Shown here in pieces: positions 58,827-64,000 of a DNA stretch of 64,000 nt. Within the stretch, counting starts at the first letter, position 1. Each line of letters opens with the position of its first letter. The notes beneath the pieces are model-generated. The model did not search any database and was not told the DNA's origin. It was given only the letters and a program-made list of their open reading frames with translations. A program made the translations under genes and the position numbers. The DNA comes from Hirudo medicinalis (taxonomy: Eukaryota; Annelida; Clitellata; Hirudinida; Hirudinidae): positions 239,488 to 303,487 of the forward strand of contig MPNW01000031.1 in assembly GCA_011800805.1 (NCBI GenBank), written 5' to 3'.

Positions 58827-61200
58827 TGGACGTGTGGGCAGATCTCAGCAATTAATGATGGCGTGCTTGTTGAACAGTGTTCATGCTTCGTACGGAAGAT
58901 CATTACGACGATGGTGAAGATGTTGTGAAATCTTTTATTTAGTTAATTGCATAAAAAAGCCACTGCAAGGGCTTTGTTAATAATAAAATAGCGATTCTAT
59001 GAATAACACGAAATGAGAGTCGACATGGTCTACAAAGATCTCTGCCAACAAAGATCTGTGTTGTGGTGAAAGTCAAAACATGTTTTTGGAAGTAATTGGT
59101 CGTCGATGTCAGCAGATGATGTTCGTGACACGAGTGAAATGGTTAAGGCTGCAAGATCGGCGACATTTATATTTGAGAGTATTTAACTTGAAATTAATTT
59201 AAATATAGGCTTAATATAAAGTTTCTAAAGTGACTAAGACCTTGACTACAGTTGAGTTTCCTCGGTCACATAAGTTCTATTTAAGTGTAGCCCAAATTAA
59301 AGGTACATTTCCAGAATTTAGAGATGCTTTGGAACAGATTGAAGCCGGAAAACCTTTTTTACTCAACTAAGTTTATTAACAGAAGGCAAACAATACAAGC
59401 AGCATGGATGAACTAAATCGATTATTTTATTATTGTTATCAACCTCCAGCATAGTTAATACATGATTTACTTAGTATAATCATACAGAATTGTTTATTTT
59501 CATGGACCATCGCCATTGATTATCAGTGAGTCTGGATAATACAGAAGACTTTTTCGATTGTAACTTGTGGAAACAAATTCAGGATGACTAGTTTTGTTTT
59601 ACGGCAGAAATAATTGAAACCACAGAAGTTCGGTGATGGCGATAATGATGATATATAATGGTACTCGGCAAAAGTTATTAGCGGTGTGGTCCCCTCTTTG
59701 ATACTTTTTCGAAACATCGATATATTGACAGAAGTTGCTACTGAGAGATGTGACGAGTGTACTCAAACTAGAAAGATAGCAAGCTTCATTGTGTCTATCG
59801 ATAGCTTAAAGGTTGGTGTTGATGTCGATGGTTTCGGAAATGCACGTATCGGGAGTAATTTGATCATCAAATATAATTTTTAATTCGTAAGTATTTTTGC
59901 GATCCCCATTTTACCTAATAAAACCTAAAAGATGTATAGTTTGTATATTGCTTACCCATATCGACACTATCGATTGGACAAATGCAAACATCTTGTCGAT
60001 CGAAGAAGTACCATCGAGATAACATCGATAAATCGATATGCATTTTCTTGATTATTTGTTCTTGGCATTTGTCCATCCAAGGCCGATGTAAATTGCTTGC
60101 GACCCAATTTATGAGGCCGGATGTGGGTCAGGATTGGATTAGATTTCTTGTTTGGATAGTTTGGTTCTTCCGGGCAATTTTTTGTTGTTAGAAAATGTAA
60201 AAACCAAACAATCTTCCTGGAATGGTGATCTCTGACGGGGTCGCATGATTGGACTGTTGTGCGGCAAGATAATGGCATTGATAGATTAACAAACTCCCGA
60301 AGGAAGAGGTTTTATGTTTCCATGGTAACTGCTGATGCTAACTCGTATCCGGATTATCTCGAATTTTTCATCTTTGTTTTCTTTCCCACTCATTTTCGCC
60401 CATTACGCTTGTCGATGTTTTCCTGGAAACTTCTGGAAATATTCGCCATCTTGTGATTAATTTCAGAGAGTTCTTGATTATTTGAGAGTGCTTTTCGATA
60501 GAACTGAAGTCTTGAATCTTGAAATTTTCAACAAAATATAATTCATTTTAAAATTCTACTTTCGATTTCTGTCCACCATTGCGACGTAATCTTCACCTTC
60601 AAAGGCTCCATCTTTCAGTCTAAAATCCCAACGAATCATTTTTGGAAACCTTTGAAGAATTTTCAACATTTTCAATCCGCTGCTTATCGACAGGGAAGTT
60701 TCAATCACTGAACTCTGTACGAAATCCAGACGCCAAACTCATCATCGGCGTCAGCTAAAACCCTTGTGGTCGAACTTTAACGGCAAATGAGTCTCGCTGG
60801 GCTATTTTAGAATGGGCGTGTAGTTTGAGTAAACACTTGCATAGATATTTTGTGCTTTTTAAATCATTCAAATTCTCCTCTTTTTTGCGGAAAATCCCGA
60901 GAATATTCTCAAAAAATGTTTCTTCTAACTTCAGGAGAGGTCGAGCTGGCTGCTTCCTCCCGTCAGAGACTTGTCAAACCATGACTTGCTTAATATTTAA
61001 TCTTTGACTTATTTTTCTATGAAGATCCACTAAAGTCTGGTCGAGGAATTGACTAATTCTGCAAATCCATTCGACCGATTTCAAGTTCGTTTGGATCCGA
61101 GGAGATCCGAGAAGCATGGACAAATGTCAAACATTGATAAGCTACGACATCCGCAACCCTAACCCTAACCCTAGCTCCGGAAAGAACATCGTCAAGAAGT
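58827..61200. other. 2.4-kb intergenic region
   Basis: Contains the CDK5RAP1 3' UTR, the GPCR 3' flank and a short telomere-like repeat. Short open frames here have no similarity I recognise. Confidence 0.5.
61155..61172. repeat. Interstitial telomere-like (AACCCT)3
   Basis: Three perfect AACCCT units, i.e. TTAGGG on the other strand, the common animal telomere repeat. It lies 29 bases past the GPCR stop codon. Confidence 0.8.
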
Positions 61201-62242
61201 TCAGATGATCTGAGGAGCAGCCTGCTTCTGCTGGGGCGATGAACCGAATGACGTCGAAGATAATACTGGGAATCGAATCGGGCAAACCTTTTTTAAAAAG
61301 CTCCTAAATCTCCTTCCGAACGTGACGTAGATGAGAAAGTTGAGAGTCGACTTGAGGACCATGGTCAGTTCGCTTGCTAGGGTCAGGCCAGTTAGTCTCT
61401 CGCCAGTCAGCAGCCGAAAGCCGAAATTTCTCTGACTGAAAGTCATGAACCTTATGACCAACTCCAGCGACTCACAGGCGACAAACACGGCCACAACGGC
61501 GACGAGGACCACAGTGGCGTTAAATTCGCTGCCGCTGAGTCTTACGGCAGGTCTGACGGTCGAGACGGCTGGCTGCCGGCTGCCTCTGAAGGGAATCCAC
61601 ACGGTCACCGGTTGGCAAGCTTCGCAATTCTGGTGCTCTACCTCCTTCTTGACGTTGAAAGTCACCTGTCGCCGGGTGTCGCTGCGAACGCCGTCGACGC
61701 GCTCCGACCTCAAATTCCTAAGCGCTTCTTTGCGGCGCTTGCCATGGTCTCCGTGGTAACAGTGGCATTGCTGGTGGTGAAGATGGGGATTCTTCTGGTT
61801 CAGAGAGTGCTGCTGGAGCTGCTGGAGGTAGTTGTGGTTGTGGTTGTGGCTGTAGAGCAGCGAGCTGCAGCTGCAAGTAACTCGCTTTTCATTTCGTCTT
61901 TCCTCGGGGAGCTCCTGCCAAACTGAAAACCTACAATGGCGACCGTTCAAAGGACCGGCAGGGATGACGTCGCCGTCGGCCTGATCTTCGTTCTCGTCGT
62001 CTTCATTGGTTTTTTTGGCGTCGTCGACATGGCAACGGTCGCCATGGGAGCGACAATTTCCATCGGTTTTGTTGTTGGCGAACTTGAACGAGGCGTAGTA
62101 GCACTGGTGATAGCGCTGAATCCTGGATCTCCTAAGGGATTCGAAAGATGATGATGATGATGATGATCACAAAGATAATGATGATGATGATGACGATGAT
62201 GCCGATGCTGCTGATGATGATGATGACGACGACGACGACGAC

Positions 62243-62275
<33 letters not shown>

Positions 62276-62408
62276 GATGATGATTACCAGATGGAAACGA
62301 GTCACCTTCGGAAATTATCGCCCAACCGAGCGTGATGCAAATCAGACCTCCTTCGAAGGTGACGACGTCAATGGCGATGATGATGATGATTATTGTTATT
62401 ATTACCGC

Positions 62409-62441
<33 letters not shown>

Positions 62442-63407
62442 CATCATTATTATACTTATAATAATAATTATTATCATCGTCGTCGTCATCATTATAACTA
62501 TTATTAATATTATCACCATTATTATTATTATTATCATCATCATCACAACGATGATAATGATCACGACGATGACGATGATGTTAATAACACGCATCGAAGT
62601 TACCGCTCTTCGTCTAATTCACGCTTCTTCTCACCTTATGGCATGGACCAGGTAGATATTAATACAGGTGATCGACAGGAGTGGAAGCACGTACAGAAAA
62701 ACCAGGTACATGCCGTCCAGATAAACGTTATGATAAATAGGACCGCTGAAGGCCAGTCTGTAAGACATTATCGTTCTTCTCAGGCAGAGCATGGCCACCG
62801 GATTTCCCGACGTCGTTATTCTTTGACTTTCGCTTTCGATTCGATTTGACGTCCCCGAGATTCGCCGAACCGTGGCCTCCGTTGTCATGGCTACGATGAC
62901 GTCACTGTCAGCATTTGTAATGCTGTCTTCGTAGTAATCTTTCTCTTGGAAGAATCGCAGATGGACGTTTGGTTCATCGTCTGTTTGCCTTCTGTCCTGC
63001 TGTGGTTGGTTGTGGTCACCGCTCCAATTGCTGTAGCCGCACTCGTCGGCGTTTTCCTCGACGATAGTGCTGAGATTGAGTTCGAAGTTTTTCAGATCCA
63101 GACAGGCACTGACCCAGTCTGTCTCCTGCACCTCCTTGCCCGACCCCTGGGCATCTTTGAAGCCCGTGGTATTTGTACCCGAGGGCAAAAGTCGAGTCGT
63201 TTGGACGTTGGCAAAGCAGGGCAGATTCAGCTGGAAGACCTTGCTGTCCAAGAACCGAGGACTGTTGTACAAAAGGGCGAGCAGACAGACCAGGAGGGCG
63301 TACCTCTTTCTGGTGACAGCGTTGAATCGCCTGAGAGCGCTCTGCGGGAATCGAACCCAGGCGAACCGATCGATGGCTACTAATACGGTCATCCATATTG
63401 TCACAGT
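61201..63407 (-). CDS. FMRFamide-receptor-like class A GPCR, 3' part
   Basis: Exons 63407-62635 and 62131-61201 join in phase and encode TM3 to the C-terminus; TM1-TM2 must lie beyond the window end. TM3: TVTIWMTVLVAIDRF, with DRF in place of DRY. TM4 ends ALLYNSPRFLD, close to the NIPRFFE typical of FMRFamide and related invertebrate peptide receptors. A very long second extracellular loop (about 170 residues, acidic, with NTT, NLS and NWS sequons) precedes TM5 (MYLVFLYVLPLLSITCINIY). The third intracellular loop exceeds 170 residues and contains a His/Asn/Gln-rich stretch. TM6: ATVVLVAVVAVFVACESLEL. TM7: LTMVLKSTLNFLIYVTF, where NFLIY replaces NPxxY; then FRSFLKKVC with a likely palmitoylated Cys. 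The intron holds GAT and ATT microsatellites. The ligand is inferred only from family motifs. Confidence 0.82.
62145..62290. repeat. (GAT/GAC)n microsatellite
   Basis: Mostly GATGAT with runs of GAC, GCT and GTG, within the GPCR intron (62132-62634), 14 bases from its 3' splice site on the minus strand. The antisense open frames of His or Met over this region are repeat artefacts. Confidence 0.9.
62377..62580. repeat. (GAT)n / (ATT)n microsatellite
   Basis: Compound trinucleotide repeat, GATGAT then ATTATT then mixed ATC/ACG triplets, in the same GPCR intron close to its 5' splice site. Confidence 0.9.
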
Positions 63408-64000
63408 CTGCGTTGTTTTCAAACAGGGGAAGATGATGGGCTGTCGATGAATGATGAATGAATGAACGAACGAATGAATAAAATTACTCTGTCTTGTTTA
63501 TTTTTACTCCATGGCAACCAGTGCAATAAACAATCTGTTATTAAAAAAAAACAAATAATTAAATCTATTTAAGGCATCACGGACAGGAAATATAATTTTG
63601 AAAAATTCCTTCTGGGTTTTCTTTACAAAACGACAGATGTCGCTTTGAATATCCACAAAAAAAAACTATAAATACCTGGAATAATAAGATTATGTAGTCG
63701 TTAAGCATACGTATGCATTATTGAAGGCTTCTGAAGCCCACAGATGTCGTGTTCGAAACCAGCTTCAGCTCTCCTCGAACAGTTTTACACATCAGTGTAA
63801 CATTTGTTGACCGCGATGCATTCCTGCTGCCGAATCTTTAAGCGCACAAGTTGAACTAAAATAACTTATAATTGCGATTTATTTCATTTCACGATCTTTC
63901 GTTCGTCGTCGTGTTTCCTTCTCGAATCAGAAGAAGTTAGTCTGAGAAGGTCGTAAAGATGAATCTTGATAAACAAGATGGATGGATGGACGGACGGACG
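63408..64000. other. GPCR upstream intron or flank, right window edge
   Basis: No TM1/TM2 exon of the GPCR is visible, so this is probably intron. The only item is a box B-like GTGTTCGAAACC near 63750, too short to call a SINE, and a short GGAC/GGAT run at the very end. Confidence 0.45.

Noticed and set aside
61947..62594. Long open frames of poly-His, poly-Ile or poly-Met on both strands
   Set aside because: They are translations of the GAT/ATT microsatellites in the GPCR intron. Only the part below 62131 is coding, in another frame.
63743..63765. SINE copy at the right edge
   Set aside because: Only a box B-like GTGTTCGAAACC is shared; there is no box A or body.

Overview
The window is 64 kb of animal nuclear DNA. 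Nearly every gene is split by short GT-AG introns, the sequence is AT-rich with many di- and trinucleotide repeats, tRNA-derived SINEs are scattered through it, and the recognisable proteins are metazoan ones (FGF8/17/18-type growth factor, neurexin-like protein, tetraspanins, BAP1, TOR, a class A neuropeptide-type GPCR). It looks like a fairly compact bilaterian invertebrate genome, possibly lophotrochozoan; the species cannot be named from the sequence. Exon models were built by hand by matching splice sites, reading frame and intron phase. Where all phases close, the model is firm. First exons, UTRs and promoters are mostly not resolvable.

Layout: 1-4699 (+) two tandem tetraspanin genes, the first cut by the window edge. 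5186-8635 (-) an FGF8/17/18-like gene. 9911-18396 (-) three tandem copies of an unfamiliar secreted protein with two Ig-like domains. 19366-20669 (-) an RRM-like protein beside a 403-base assembly gap. 21626-23964 (+) a nucleolin-like two-RRM protein. 24517-35639 (-) a complete TOR kinase gene in 24 exons. 36956-40330 (-) the deubiquitinase BAP1 with one apparent frameshift. 40701-41884 (+) the mitochondrial Hsp70 escort protein DNLZ with an alternative Ser-rich tail. 42133-45319 (-) a 12-exon protein with EF-hand-like folds that I do not recognise. 45643-46885 (+) the complex I assembly factor NDUFAF2. 51101-54448 (+) a short neurexin-like membrane protein without LNS domains (gamma-like). 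55381-58826 (+) the tRNA methylthiotransferase CDK5RAP1. 61201-63407 (-) the 3' part of an FMRFamide-receptor-like GPCR.

Most genes are unrelated housekeeping or signalling loci. Three mitochondrial genes (DNLZ, NDUFAF2, CDK5RAP1) lie in the right half, and two of them sit head-to-head with a neighbour across only about 320-370 bases, suggesting shared bidirectional promoters. The most novel item is the cluster of three two-Ig-domain genes with near-identical exon lengths but strongly diverged sequences and tails. Other notable points are the LNS-less neurexin, the very large insertion inside the FGF beta-trefoil, and GC-AG introns in TOR and in a tetraspanin.
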